From: a virus
IMG/VR virus record: IMGVR_UViG_3300008117_008504
Coordinates: 1 to 48,497 of that record
Reading direction: 5' to 3' (one strand)
Length of the DNA stretch: 48,497 nt
A program made the position numbers and the translations under genes. The notes under the pieces are model-generated. The model saw only the letters and a program-made list of their open reading frames with translations. It was not told the origin of the DNA and ran no database searches. Numbering within the stretch: the stretch's first letter is position 1; each line of letters opens with the position of its first letter. Below are positions 15,975-24,920 of this stretch, in pieces.

Positions 15975-17576
15975 ATGAATTATAAATTTAAAACTTATTT
16001 ACTCCCTTCAATTATTATCATGTCTGTTTTTTTTATTCTTAAAACAATGATAATAATTGGTTATATTGAATCAACTCAAATTACTAAAGTTGTTGAATAT
16101 CTTTGTATAATACTATTTATACCATTATTTTATTTTTTGATGAAATCACAAAACGATGAATTAAAAAGTAATTTATTAAAGAAAATAAAAGATGATGAGG
16201 GGTTTATTGATGCTGCTGCGATTATTTCAGTAGCGGATAAAAATGGTAAAATTACATACGTTAATAAAAAATTTGAGGATGTGTCCGGATGGTCTTTGGA
16301 TGAAGTAATTGGTAAAGACCATAATATTGTTAACTCAGGACGACAACCTAATGGTTATTGGGGTAAAATGTATCAGACGGTAATGAAAGGTGAGATATGG
16401 AATGATGTTGTTACCAATAAATCAAAATCTGGTGAATTATATTACGTTGACACATATATTAAAGCGAAATTCGATAATAATGGTAAATTAGAAGGTTTTT
16501 CATCAATTAGACAAGATGTTACAGAGCTTAAGAAAAAAGAGACGGAAATCCGTAATAGAATGAATGCGATTAATAAATCTAACGCGGTTATTGAGTTTGA
16601 TTTAGAAGGAAACATTATTTTCGCAAATAATTTATTTATAGAAACTATGGGATATTCTCAACAAGATGAACTATTTGGGAAACATCACAGAATTTTTATA
16701 GATGATGAATATGCAAAAAGTGAAGATTACTCTCTTTTTTGGAAAAAATTAAATGAGGGTATATTGTTTTCTGGAGAAATTGTTAGAATCAAAAAAGACG
16801 GGTCTTTGGTACATTTACAAGCCACGTATAACCCTATTATTGGTGTGGATGGTAAAATTTATCGTATTATGAAAATCGCAACTGATGTAACTAATTCTTA
16901 TGAACAAAAGAAAGAGATTGAGAAGAAAAACACTTACCTAGAACATGCTGCTAAAATATTGAGACATGATATGCACTCAGGAATTAATACTTATATGCCA
17001 AGAGGACTTAGTTCATTAGAACGTAGATTAAAACCTGAAGATATTGAGTTGTTAAAGATTGAATCACCTCTTAAAATGATTAAAGAAGGTCTTAAACACT
17101 CACAAAAAGTTTATAAAGGTGTTTATGAGTTCACCAATCTTGTAAAGAAAGATGTTGTATTAAACAAATCTGAATGTAATGTAAAGAATATCCTTAATGA
17201 TTATTTATCATCGACCGCCTATATAAGTCAAGTCATATTAGAAGATAATTTACCAACGATTGAAATTAATGAAGCGTTGTTTTGTACTGCGGTTGATAAC
17301 CTAATAAGAAATGGTTTAAAGTATAATGACTCTGAAACAAAGTTTGTTAAGATATATTATGAAGGAGATTTAATTTTAATACAAGATAATGGTAGAGGAA
17401 TTACTCAAGAAGATTTTAATTATCTGTCTAAACCGTATACAAGAAAAGAAGGTCAAAAAGAATCAGGAACAGGGTTGGGATTAAATATTTGTGTTGCAAT
17501 TTTAGAAGAACACGGATTTACAATTACGTGCGAGAAAAACGAAATTGGGACTAAAATGAAAATAAAAATAAAATAA
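15975..17576 (+). CDS. PAS-domain sensor histidine kinase
   Basis: 533 aa. Two N-terminal membrane helices (about 8-28 and 41-56) are followed by a PAS domain (about 75-190, with ITYVNKKFEDVSGW and the linker SIRQDVTELKKKE) and a second PAS/PAC domain (about 200-310). Then come a dimerisation helix with H-box LRHDMHS (His331) and an HATPase domain with N446 (IRNGLKYN), D471 (DNGRG) and the G2 box GTGLGL at 498. All catalytic motifs are present, so it should autophosphorylate. No periplasmic sensor of any size, hence probably an intracellular signal. It heads an operon with a stand-alone receiver and a membrane coiled-coil protein. Sensor kinases are rare in phages. Confidence 0.93.
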   Translation: MNYKFKTYLLPSIIIMSVFFILKTMIIIGYIESTQITKVVEYLCIILFIPLFYFLMKSQNDELKSNLLKKIKDDEGFIDAAAIISVADKNGKITYVNKKFEDVSGWSLDEVIGKDHNIVNSGRQPNGYWGKMYQTVMKGEIWNDVVTNKSKSGELYYVDTYIKAKFDNNGKLEGFSSIRQDVTELKKKETEIRNRMNAINKSNAVIEFDLEGNIIFANNLFIETMGYSQQDELFGKHHRIFIDDEYAKSEDYSLFWKKLNEGILFSGEIVRIKKDGSLVHLQATYNPIIGVDGKIYRIMKIATDVTNSYEQKKEIEKKNTYLEHAAKILRHDMHSGINTYMPRGLSSLERRLKPEDIELLKIESPLKMIKEGLKHSQKVYKGVYEFTNLVKKDVVLNKSECNVKNILNDYLSSTAYISQVILEDNLPTIEINEALFCTAVDNLIRNGLKYNDSETKFVKIYYEGDLILIQDNGRGITQEDFNYLSKPYTRKEGQKESGTGLGLNICVAILEEHGFTITCEKNEIGTKMKIKIK

Positions 17577-17591
17577 AAAAAAAGAAAAAAA

Positions 17592-18023
17592 ATGATTGAT
17601 TCAATTTTATTAGTTGATGACGAGGATTTATTCCATTTGGTTTTTGAGGATAGTTGTTCCTTATTAGACATTACATTGTCATTAAAAAGTTTAAATAGTT
17701 CTGATGAGGCGGCTAGGTTATTCGCCGATTGGCAAAAGAACTCAAGTGGTAGACCCGAATGTGTATTCGTTGACCTTAATATTATAGGTTCATCCTTTGA
17801 TGGTATTGAACTTATTCGTAAGATTAATTTTGAATACGGTAATAACGTAGTTATAGGTATTATATCTTCGAGTAACGAATCGGAAGAACAGGCAAAGGCT
17901 ATTCAAGCGGGAGCTCAATTTTGGATAATAAAATCTGATGATATTGAACCTCGTTTAGAAGAGTTTAGAAAAGATTACGAAGGTTATAAAAATAGAACCT
18001 CACCTTTTAAGGTTTATAAATAA
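17592..18023 (+). CDS. Stand-alone response-regulator receiver
   Basis: 143 aa, REC domain only. The acidic pocket (LVDDED, residues 7-12), phosphoacceptor Asp61 in VFVDLNI, the Ser/Thr region (GIISSSN) and the Lys in WIIKSDD are all present. No DNA-binding or enzymatic output domain follows, so it acts through protein contact or as a phosphate relay, as in CheY or Rcp1-type proteins. It starts 15 nt after the kinase stop and its stop overlaps the next start, so all three proteins are probably made together. Confidence 0.92.
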   Translation: MIDSILLVDDEDLFHLVFEDSCSLLDITLSLKSLNSSDEAARLFADWQKNSSGRPECVFVDLNIIGSSFDGIELIRKINFEYGNNVVIGIISSSNESEEQAKAIQAGAQFWIIKSDDIEPRLEEFRKDYEGYKNRTSPFKVYK

Positions 18024-18703
18024 TGATTAAACTTAACAAAGAGACTAAATTACAATTAATAGAGTTATATAATACTAAAAATATAACTTTGGAGGGAAAT
18101 ATTGCCAAAGTTATTGATACCGAAAACGATGAAGATTTTAAAAACTATATTGAATACTGTGTTAATAAAGATAGGGAGACTAGAAAGAGGCGTTTGGATA
18201 TAACAAAACAGGTTCAATTACAAAACAAAGAATTATCTGACCTTAATTTGGAAAATACAAAAATTATGTCCGAATTACAAGAAACTTTAAAAAATGTTGA
18301 GACTTCCAAAGAGGAGATTCAAAAACAAAATACTGAACTTGTTGAATGGAAAGAAAAAAATGAAAAAATTAGTTTAGAATTACAAAGTGAAATGGAAAAA
18401 TCCGAACAAGCAAGACTTGAAGCGGAAAATGCCAAACAACACGCAATAAATGATTTAGATTTACTTCAGAAAAAAACTCAAACAGAACTTATCGGTAAAA
18501 TTGTTAAAGTTGCTTTATGGGTAATCGTATCAGTCGGTATTGTAACAACATTAATGTATATTATCTCAATTTTTGCAAATAAAGACACTCAAATGATAGG
18601 TTCAACATGGTCAAATATGTTTGGTATATTATTAACCAACGCTTTTAGTATCATAGGAACAATAATGGGTGTTAAATACGCTTCAGAAAAGAAAGAAGAT
18701 TAA
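18023..18703 (+). CDS. Coiled-coil protein with two C-terminal membrane helices
   Basis: 226 aa, joined to the receiver gene by a TAATG overlap. The N-terminal 50 residues are globular; residues about 55-150 form a long Glu/Lys/Gln-rich coiled coil (LQNKELSDLNLENTKI and similar). Two hydrophobic helices follow (about 160-180 and 195-217), separated by a short loop, then a charged tail EKKED. As the third member of the kinase-receiver operon it is the best candidate for the output or scaffold, perhaps receiver-gated at the inner membrane. No catalytic motif is visible. Confidence 0.8.
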   Translation: MIKLNKETKLQLIELYNTKNITLEGNIAKVIDTENDEDFKNYIEYCVNKDRETRKRRLDITKQVQLQNKELSDLNLENTKIMSELQETLKNVETSKEEIQKQNTELVEWKEKNEKISLELQSEMEKSEQARLEAENAKQHAINDLDLLQKKTQTELIGKIVKVALWVIVSVGIVTTLMYIISIFANKDTQMIGSTWSNMFGILLTNAFSIIGTIMGVKYASEKKED

Positions 18704-18894
18704 GTTTTCTTTCTTGTTCTTTTTATTGTAGGTTTTTTATCTTCAGTCGGGTATTCTTTTTTATATTTCATATCAACTTCATATGGGTTATTACCGTTTT
18801 TTTTAGTATCGTATTTCCAAGTTGATACCGTATATTCATCTTCATACACAACTTCCCATTTACGATGATTTTGTTTTTCAATTTTTGGTTTCAT
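18700..18894 (-). CDS. Unknown 64-aa highly charged protein
   Basis: Starts MKPKIEKQNHRKWEVVYEDE and ends with a basic PTIKRTRKKT tail, like small nucleic-acid-binding phage proteins. It overlaps the preceding forward gene by 4 nt at their 3' ends. Plausible but with no recognised family. Confidence 0.6.
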   Translation of the reverse strand: MKPKIEKQNHRKWEVVYEDEYTVSTWKYDTKKNGNNPYEVDMKYKKEYPTEDKKPTIKRTRKKT

Positions 18895-18962
18895 TTTACA
18901 AATGTAATAATTTTTTTTTATATAAATACAAAAGAATATTTGTCAGGTGTATTTTTAATTTT

Positions 18963-19003
18963 ATGACAAAATGACATAACAAATAATTTGGCATAGAATT
19001 TAA
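18963..19003 (+). promoter_or_regulatory. Possible dnaK control region
   Basis: A tandem ATGACA-AA-ATGACA (18963-18976) is followed by TTTGGCATAG at 18987. It vaguely resembles a -24/-12 (sigma-54) promoter of host chaperone genes, but the -12 GC is missing. No TAnnTTTG lies upstream of dnaK, so this gene is controlled differently from the cassette genes. Confidence 0.3.
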
Positions 19004-19066
19004 TATCTCGCGAACGGACTTGATTCCATAATAAAAAAATAATATAATTAAAAAAAACAGTAAACT

Positions 19067-20917
19067 ATGGGAAAAATTATAGGTATTGACCTAGGAACAA
19101 CAAATTCATGCGTTGCCGTAATGGAAGGTAACGAACCAGTCGTGATTACGAATAACGAAGGAAAAAGAACAACACCATCTATTGTTGGTTTTGTTAGTGA
19201 GGGTGAAAGAAAAATTGGAGACCCTGCAAAAAGACAATCGGTAACCAATCCGAATAAAACAATTTACTCAATTAAAAGATTTATGGGCACTAATTTCACA
19301 GAGTCTAAAAGTGAGATAGAAAGAGTCCCTTATAAAGTAGTAAAAGGAGATAATAATACTCCAAGAGTTGAAATTGACGATAGAAAATATTCTCCACAGG
19401 AAATATCAGCAATGATTTTACAGAAAATGAAAAAAACCGCTGAAGATTATCTTGGAACTGAGGTTACTGAGGCGGTTATTACGGTACCGGCTTACTTTAA
19501 CGATGCTCAAAGACAGGCAACAAAGGAGGCGGGTGAAATTGCAGGACTAACCGTAAAAAGAATTATCAACGAACCTACCGCAGCCGCCTTAGCCTACGGA
19601 TTAGATAAGAAAGGTAAAGACCAAAAAATTGTTGTTTTTGATTGTGGTGGAGGAACTCACGATGTATCCGTATTAGAATTAGGTGATGGAGTGTTTGAAG
19701 TACTATCAACGGATGGAGATACTCATTTAGGCGGAGATGATTTTGACCAAGCGATTATTGATTGGTTAGTATCGGAATTTAAAACCGAAAATGGGATTGA
19801 TTTAACTAAAGATTCTATGGCGTTACAAAGATTGAAAGAATCCGCAGAAAAAGCGAAAGTAGAACTATCCTCAACAAGTTCTACCGAGATTAACTTACCT
19901 TATATTATGCCGGTTGACGGTATCCCAAAACATTTGGTTAGAACGTTAACAAAATCTAAATTCGAACAATTAGTAGATAAATTAGTCGAAAGAACTATTG
20001 AACCTTGTAAATCGGCATTAAAAAATGCGGGATTAAAAACTGAAGAAATTGATGAAATTATTTTAGTTGGTGGAACAACAAGAATTCCCGTAATTCAAGA
20101 CGCAGTTAAAAAATTCTTCGGTAAAGAACCGTCAAAAGGAGTTAATCCTGATGAAGTAGTTGCGTTAGGAGCCGCTATCCAAGGTGGGGTTTTAGCTGGT
20201 GATGTTAAAGATGTTTTATTATTAGACGTTACCCCACTATCATTAGGTATTGAAACAATGGGTGGAGTTTTTACAAAACTTATAGAATCCAATACAACGA
20301 TTCCAACTAAACGTTCGCAAGTATTCTCAACTGCCTCGGATAATCAACCAAGTGTTGAGATTCATGTATTACAGGGCGAAAGAGCGATGGCGAGAGATAA
20401 TAAAACTATTGGTAAATTTTTCTTAGACGGAATTCCTCCGGCTATGAGAGGTACACCTCAAATTGAGGTTACATTTGATATTGATGCAAATGGTATTATT
20501 AATGTATCCGCTTTAGATAAAGCAACTAACAAACAACAATCAATCAGAATTGAATCATCTTCAGGGTTGTCAAAAGAAGAAATTGAAAGGATGAAGAGGG
20601 ATGCTGAATTAAATGCCGAAAGTGATAAAAAGGCCAAAGAAGATGTGGAGATTTTAAATATAGCGGATAGTACCGTGTTCAATATCAAAAAATCTATGAC
20701 AGATTTAGGTGAAAAAATAACTGAAGAACAAAAAAGTGAGATTAATTCTATAATTGATAAATTAACAGAGTCAATTTCTAAAAAAGAAATAGATACCGTA
20801 ACAACTTTAGTTAATGAATTAAATGAAAAGTTTCATAAGATAAGTGAGGAACTTTATAAAACAGAAGAACCTTCAGATATTAATCATAACGATGTAGAAT
20901 TTGAAGAAGTTAAGTAA
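19067..20917 (+). CDS. dnaK: Hsp70 chaperone DnaK, full length
   Basis: 616 aa, colinear with bacterial DnaK. It has a nucleotide-binding domain ([14 protein letters not shown] at the N-terminus, [22 protein letters not shown]), the [14 protein letters not shown] linker region, a substrate-binding domain ([32 protein letters not shown]) and a shortened helical lid ending in the DnaK-like DVEFEEVK. The phosphate-2 loop reads [12 protein letters not shown], where the usual form is F-D-L-G-G-G-T-F-D-V-S, so the Leu and Phe are replaced. A complete DnaK on a phage is unusual; no DnaJ or GrpE was seen here, so it must use host co-chaperones. Followed by a strong terminator. Confidence 0.97.
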   Translation: MGKIIGIDLGTTNSCVAVMEGNEPVVITNNEGKRTTPSIVGFVSEGERKIGDPAKRQSVTNPNKTIYSIKRFMGTNFTESKSEIERVPYKVVKGDNNTPRVEIDDRKYSPQEISAMILQKMKKTAEDYLGTEVTEAVITVPAYFNDAQRQATKEAGEIAGLTVKRIINEPTAAALAYGLDKKGKDQKIVVFDCGGGTHDVSVLELGDGVFEVLSTDGDTHLGGDDFDQAIIDWLVSEFKTENGIDLTKDSMALQRLKESAEKAKVELSSTSSTEINLPYIMPVDGIPKHLVRTLTKSKFEQLVDKLVERTIEPCKSALKNAGLKTEEIDEIILVGGTTRIPVIQDAVKKFFGKEPSKGVNPDEVVALGAAIQGGVLAGDVKDVLLLDVTPLSLGIETMGGVFTKLIESNTTIPTKRSQVFSTASDNQPSVEIHVLQGERAMARDNKTIGKFFLDGIPPAMRGTPQIEVTFDIDANGIINVSALDKATNKQQSIRIESSSGLSKEEIERMKRDAELNAESDKKAKEDVEILNIADSTVFNIKKSMTDLGEKITEEQKSEINSIIDKLTESISKKEIDTVTTLVNELNEKFHKISEELYKTEEPSDINHNDVEFEEVK

Positions 20918-20921
20918 AATT

Positions 20922-20948
20922 AAAAACCCCTCAGTAGAGGGGTTTTTT
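20922..20948. terminator. Bidirectional terminator after dnaK
   Basis: ACCCCTC / GAGGGGT stem with AGTA loop flanked by A and T runs, between convergent dnaK and the minus-strand holin-like gene. Confidence 0.9.
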
Positions 20949-20949
20949 G

Positions 20950-21201
20950 TTAATTAGTGTCCTGTGTATTATCGGTTTTTTTTGTGGTTTTGTCTAAAAA
21001 CTTTTCTACCACATTACCACCAATACAAACCAAAACAATAACTTTTACCGCATCAACAAGTTCTTCACTTGGTTTAATAGATTCGTGTTGATACGAATTT
21101 AGTAACATAGTTACTGCAATAAATAAAAATCCTAAGAAAGCTATAACTCTCTTAATTGAAGTGTCTCCACCTCCGAACATTGATTTGATGAAATTTTTCA
21201 T
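20950..21201 (-). CDS. Two-helix membrane protein, possible holin
   Basis: 83 aa with membrane helices at about 18-36 (VIAFLGFLFIAVTMLLNS) and 50-66 (VDAVKVIVLVCIGGNVV) and a charged C-terminal tail (KTTKKTDNT). Size and layout fit class II-type holins, which open the inner membrane for the endolysin. It is not next to the endolysin gene (5 kb away), so the assignment is tentative. Confidence 0.6.
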   Translation of the reverse strand: MKNFIKSMFGGGDTSIKRVIAFLGFLFIAVTMLLNSYQHESIKPSEELVDAVKVIVLVCIGGNVVEKFLDKTTKKTDNTQDTN

Positions 21202-21252
21202 AATTATTATTTTTTATAATAAATATTTACTTTTCATCAAAAGTCTTTTATA

Positions 21253-21387
21253 TTAACGACCTTGACCTCTGTATGATTTTGGTTTCTGTTCTTTTGGTCC
21301 GTAATGTTTTTTTAATTTACCAACTTTCTTTTTACCGAAAGAAATTTTAGTTGATTTAGTTGTTCCTTTTGACTTAGTTGTTGCCAT
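21253..21387 (-). CDS. Unknown 44-aa very basic protein
   Basis: 44 codons, rich in Lys, Ser, Thr and Gly: MATTKSKGTTKSTKISFGKK, ending QKPKSYRGQGR. Likely binds nucleic acid, or is a packaged or structural peptide. The reading frame is clean and placed between terminator-like hairpins and the holin-like gene. Confidence 0.6.
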   Translation of the reverse strand: MATTKSKGTTKSTKISFGKKKVGKLKKHYGPKEQKPKSYRGQGR

Positions 21388-21422
21388 AATTTATATATTT
21401 TTTAATATAAATATATTGAAAT

Positions 21423-21456
21423 AAAAAAGGGGATAGTAGCGAACTTCCCCTTTTTC
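21423..21456. terminator. Hairpin with A/T flanks, terminator-like
   Basis: AAAAAGGGGA (21424-21433) pairs with TCCCCTTTTT (21446-21455). Symmetric, so it could terminate on either strand. It lies between two minus-strand genes, just before a 17-bp palindrome. Confidence 0.7.
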
Positions 21457-21457
21457 T

Positions 21458-21474
21458 GTTATCGTAACGATAAC
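21458..21474. promoter_or_regulatory. 17-bp perfect palindrome, operator-like
   Basis: GTTATCGT-A-ACGATAAC: two 8-bp arms around a single central base, placed between two terminator hairpins and upstream of the 44-aa basic gene on the minus strand. Such dyads are typical dimeric-regulator sites; no regulator is identified. Confidence 0.5.
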
Positions 21475-21484
21475 GGTCCTAAAA

Positions 21485-21501
21485 GTCCTCAGTTAAGAGG
21501 A
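21485..21501 (-). terminator. Weak terminator-like hairpin
   Basis: TCCTC / GAGGA stem with 6-nt loop immediately after the stop of the minus-strand gene 21502-22005, followed on that strand by CTTTTAGG. Confidence 0.5.
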
Positions 21502-22005
21502 TTATTTTTCTTTAATCAACATTAAACATCTCTTTAAATATTCTTTAGCTCTTGGAGTTGGGTCAGAGTGATTCAATACCTTTTCAATATCTTTGACTAA
21601 TTCTTCACCATGTTCATTTTCTTTATAAAGTTCTATCACTTTATCCATAGCTCTGTGACAATCATTATTTGTCTCATCAAAATAATGTTTATTTCTATAA
21701 TTTCTTAAATGATTTAACAATTCATAAGATAAGTGTTCACCACCATCAGAAATATTTGGATGTAATCTTAGAGTTCTTAAAATGTCTAAAGTGTCAATCA
21801 TTCCTTTTATACCCCCACGTCTTTTTTTAACGTTAGATGTATAATCATTGTAATCGTCAGAAGTTCCAACAATTTCATCCAAAGGCATTGTGTTGTCAGT
21901 TAAACATCTTGGTTTTTTTTCTTCTTTTTCTTCACCCATTTCTTCCAATAGGTGTTTTCTGATTACTTTACGAATATCAGATTCTTTTATCTTAATTTTT
22001 TTCAT
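21502..22005 (-). CDS. Protein with capsid-targeting-like leader
   Basis: 167 aa. The N-terminus KIKIKESDIRKVIRKHLLEE is a basic amphipathic leader of the type repeated through this window, ending in LEE that fits a prohead protease site. The rest is helical and charged, with RRGGIKGMIDTLDILRTLRL and HYFDETNNDCHRAMDKVIEL. No enzymatic domain. Packaging into the capsid is inferred from the leader only. Confidence 0.7.
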   Translation of the reverse strand: MKKIKIKESDIRKVIRKHLLEEMGEEKEEKKPRCLTDNTMPLDEIVGTSDDYNDYTSNVKKRRGGIKGMIDTLDILRTLRLHPNISDGGEHLSYELLNHLRNYRNKHYFDETNNDCHRAMDKVIELYKENEHGEELVKDIEKVLNHSDPTPRAKEYLKRCLMLIKEK

Positions 22006-22049
22006 AATTAAATATTATTATACACATATAAATATATCTATAATAAGAA

Positions 22050-22244
22050 TTAATCAAGATTTTTTTCGTTAATCTGAACGGTCTTTTCGAGCCAAATATC
22101 AAATATCATAAAATAAACCCACCAAGTTAGTTTTTGAAACTCAACCCCTGAAGAGTCTTTCCACGACACAAATAATAAGTAAACAATATTAATCATAATT
22201 GCTAACCTTATTATCACTAATATAAAAATAAAAAAGTTTTTCAT
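22050..22244 (-). CDS. Small two-helix membrane protein
   Basis: 64 aa from the ATG at 22244, one base after the upstream gene's stop on the minus strand (an in-frame start at 22265 would overlap it). Hydrophobic helix at about 3-26 (FFIFILVIIRLAIMINIVYLLF) and a second Trp-rich segment (WWVYFMIFDIWL). Unknown role; probably co-transcribed with the P-loop kinase. Confidence 0.55.
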   Translation of the reverse strand: MKNFFIFILVIIRLAIMINIVYLLFVSWKDSSGVEFQKLTWWVYFMIFDIWLEKTVQINEKNLD

Positions 22245-22245
22245 T

Positions 22246-22671
22246 TTAATGTAATTTAATTTCAAATCTATCTTTCATCTGTTCGATTTTATCATCAGGA
22301 ACTCCGTGAACATTCTCTCCATTATGTCTATTTTCAACAATGATAGTAAACACTTTATAACCATATTTTTTCGACAGTTCAAAATAATGTGTCATTTCCC
22401 ACTCCATAGTAAAAGTGTTAGAAACTACAATCTCACGATACCATTGGTCGTTAACCATACTATCTTTCATATAAGTCTCAACTAAATCCTGACAATACTT
22501 ATGAGCATCTTTTATCTTAGACCCATCGAACTTATATTCACCTGTTTCTTTATCAATAAAATATTTGTCCGCCTCACACACCAAAAAATCTGAATTAACC
22601 AATTTTTTAGCGAATGTTGATTTACCACTACCAGGTAATCCACGAACTATGTATAAAACTTTTTCATCCAT
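22246..22671 (-). CDS. P-loop kinase, polynucleotide-kinase/N4BP2-like
   Basis: 141 aa. Walker A GLPGSGKST (residues 11-19) near the N-terminus, then the ADKYFID segment and VVSNTFTMEWE, as in small phage and eukaryotic kinases of the PNK/NEDD4-binding-protein-2 group that phosphorylate 5' ends of nucleic acid. No phosphatase domain is fused. It could supply the 5' phosphate needed by the phage RNA ligase (46317), though the substrate could also be a nucleotide. Divergent from the next forward gene. Confidence 0.8.
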   Translation of the reverse strand: MDEKVLYIVRGLPGSGKSTFAKKLVNSDFLVCEADKYFIDKETGEYKFDGSKIKDAHKYCQDLVETYMKDSMVNDQWYREIVVSNTFTMEWEMTHYFELSKKYGYKVFTIIVENRHNGENVHGVPDDKIEQMKDRFEIKLH

Positions 22672-22711
22672 AATACAATTATAAGGATATTTATTTGGAA
22701 AGACAAATATT

Positions 22712-23293
22712 ATGGAATCAACACCAATGAAATTAGTTAAAAATACAAAGGTATCTGATGAGTTAATGTATCATATTGTTAATGAAATACCTTTATCTGA
22801 AAATATATTTAGAGTTTACTCCGATAAATTTTTTGACCTTATAAATGAAGTTAGAAACTTATATAATAAAAACTTAATTAGTTTAGGTGAAGATGATATA
22901 TGGATAATGGAGTCTGATTTAGGTAAAAAAGTGTTACTTGAAAATGGTGAAGAGGTTTGGCTTGACGCTCCAATGTATGAAGAAGATTTAGAAGAAGTTT
23001 TAAATGAGGCAAAACATAGAGGTAAAAATGTAAAATTAGGTAGTCCATTTAGAACGCCAGGAGGACCTAAAAAGTTTGCCGTATATGTTAAAACACCAAA
23101 AGGAACTGTTAAAAAAGTTACATTTGGAGACCCTAATTTAAGAATTAAAAATGCTAGTAAGGGTAGAGCAAAATCATTTAGGGCAAGACACAAATGCGAC
23201 CAAAAGAAAGATAGGACTACCGCAGGATATTGGAGTTGTAATGTATCAAGATATCGTAAAAAATTGGGGTTAAAGTCTTCAAGGAGTTGGTAA
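22712..23293 (+). CDS. Conserved phage basic protein (SFRARHxC family)
   Basis: 193 aa. The N-terminal half is acidic and helical. The C-terminal half has the pattern FRTPGGPKKFAVYVK, VTFGDPNLRIKN, SFRARHKCDQ and YWSCNVSRYRKK, which I associate with a family widespread in marine T4-like phages and giant viruses (DUF5872-like, from memory). Cys and His spacing suggests zinc binding. Likely a structural or head-associated protein, but unproven. Starts 1 nt upstream of its neighbour's operon: the next gene begins 2 nt after its stop. Confidence 0.7.
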   Translation: MESTPMKLVKNTKVSDELMYHIVNEIPLSENIFRVYSDKFFDLINEVRNLYNKNLISLGEDDIWIMESDLGKKVLLENGEEVWLDAPMYEEDLEEVLNEAKHRGKNVKLGSPFRTPGGPKKFAVYVKTPKGTVKKVTFGDPNLRIKNASKGRAKSFRARHKCDQKKDRTTAGYWSCNVSRYRKKLGLKSSRSW

Positions 23294-23294
23294 T

Positions 23295-23876
23295 ATGAAA
23301 AAAGAAAAATTAATTAATTTTATTAACTATTATTTTAAAGAATTCGGTAATCAACAAATTATCGATGAATACTCTATTGACCACGATATTGATATATATG
23401 TTCACGACATTAGAAAAGGTAATGACGGTAAATTTTGGATTTTTATTGATAGTGAACCAATAAGATTAGAACATTCTATTGAAGATGATGACGGCGAGAC
23501 TGTTTCTTTTAGTGATGTTGTTTGGGAAGAGTTAAAAACTTGTTTATCCCATCTTGGACTTGACATTTGGAATTTTAGATATTTTTTTAATAAGAGAACT
23601 CTTATGCCTAATGTACCATTCGACCAAATTAGTATTTCTGAAAATACTAAAGTTAGAGTTTTTAAAGAGTCTGTTGAAAGTGATGAATTGAAATGGCATA
23701 GAGATAGAGAAAATAGAATAGTTGAGGTAATTGAAAGTAATAATTGGTTCTTACAAATGGATAACGAATTACCAAAAAAATTACTTAAAGGTAAAAAATA
23801 TCACATACCTGAAGGCGTTTTCCACAGAGTAATTAAAGGTAAAGGTGACCTAAAAATAAAAGTCACCCTTAAATAA
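23295..23876 (+). CDS. Cupin-like domain protein
   Basis: 193 aa, two parts. Residues 1-125 are of unknown fold. Residues 130-193 are a compact cupin-type segment: ELKWHRDRENR (His135, Asp137 as likely metal ligands), then DNELPKKLLKGKKYHIP and GVFHRVIKG (His177). This short domain recurs in T4-like phages. Cupins bind metal and small molecules; the role here is unknown. Probably co-transcribed with the basic protein upstream. Confidence 0.65.
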   Translation: MKKEKLINFINYYFKEFGNQQIIDEYSIDHDIDIYVHDIRKGNDGKFWIFIDSEPIRLEHSIEDDDGETVSFSDVVWEELKTCLSHLGLDIWNFRYFFNKRTLMPNVPFDQISISENTKVRVFKESVESDELKWHRDRENRIVEVIESNNWFLQMDNELPKKLLKGKKYHIPEGVFHRVIKGKGDLKIKVTLK

Positions 23877-23880
23877 CCCC

Positions 23881-24912
23881 CTATTTATTAAAACGATTAA
23901 GAGCGTTTTGAGTAATAAAAACATACTCAGAACCCTTAAATTCTTCAAGTGTATTAGAGTTGGTGTAAGACATCGCCGACCTTAAATAGTCCTCTAAATT
24001 CTCAACCCACCCACTTAAAGTGTATTCCACTTTATTTGTTTTACTTATCCCTTCAGATGTTTTTAGTTCTGTTTTACCCCACTTATCTTGAACTTCTTTG
24101 GTACTCATACCTCTAAAACCCTTATACAAATATTTCTTTAGTAATGGCATTTCTTCCCAAATTATCTTAGAATATGTTTGATTAATTGGTATTAGATTAA
24201 ATAACATTGTTGTAGAACAAGATTCTAAAGTTTTATTTAATACTCCACCCAACATAACATAATCAGCACCTAAAGCCAATGCTTTTATAATATCATCATA
24301 ATTTCTAAAACCACCGTCAGCAATTATTTTTGTTTTATAACCACCATATTCTTTAATTCTGTAACATTCTGAGATTAGAGATGCCATTGGATAATGAACG
24401 CCTGTATTTGCCGAAGTTAAACATCCGCTACCACCACCAATACCGACTCTAACATAATCAACTCCAATTTCGCAAAACTTTTCAAATGTGTTAGGGTTTG
24501 CAATATTACCAACCATTATCTGATGTTTATCAGATTTTCTAATTTTAGTAAATCTCTCGGATAATTCGTGTAATTTTTTCATATGACCATTTGCAATATC
24601 AACCAAAAATCTTGTTGTCTCAGATTCAATACTACCATCTTCATACCAATTAACAACCTCTTCAAAATCTGATAATGATATTGAATTAAATGGTTCACTT
24701 CTTTCTGAAAATACGCCTCTCGGTAAACAGACCTCTAATGCTTGGTCTAAAAATAAACTACAATTTTCTTCATCAACAACGGTATCCATTGGTGAAACCA
24801 TAATTGGTAAATTACCATTTTCATTATAAGGATTAATTTCTTTTCTTGAATTAACCGAACTAATTGCTTCAGGAACTAATGTAATGTCCTTAAAATCAAA
24901 CTTTTTATTCAT
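23881..24912 (-). CDS. GMP reductase / IMP dehydrogenase-like enzyme
   Basis: 343 aa TIM-barrel of the IMPDH/GMPR family. DFKDITLVPEAIS at the N-terminus, the nucleophile Cys164 in VGIGGGSGCLTSANTGVHYP, then IIADGGFRNYDDIIKALALG and VMLGGVL for phosphate binding. No CBS domains, and the shorter length and T-G-V-x-Y-P after the Cys favour GMP reductase (GMP to IMP), although the Cys loop is divergent (S-G-C-L-T). It would adjust the purine pool during infection, alongside ThyA for pyrimidines. Confidence 0.85.
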   Translation of the reverse strand: MNKKFDFKDITLVPEAISSVNSRKEINPYNENGNLPIMVSPMDTVVDEENCSLFLDQALEVCLPRGVFSERSEPFNSISLSDFEEVVNWYEDGSIESETTRFLVDIANGHMKKLHELSERFTKIRKSDKHQIMVGNIANPNTFEKFCEIGVDYVRVGIGGGSGCLTSANTGVHYPMASLISECYRIKEYGGYKTKIIADGGFRNYDDIIKALALGADYVMLGGVLNKTLESCSTTMLFNLIPINQTYSKIIWEEMPLLKKYLYKGFRGMSTKEVQDKWGKTELKTSEGISKTNKVEYTLSGWVENLEDYLRSAMSYTNSNTLEEFKGSEYVFITQNALNRFNK

Positions 24913-24920
24913 AATTAACT

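Noticed and set aside
18963-19003. A sigma-54 promoter for dnaK
   Set aside because: TTTGGCA is present but the -12 GC dinucleotide is missing at the needed spacing; kept only as a low-confidence control region.
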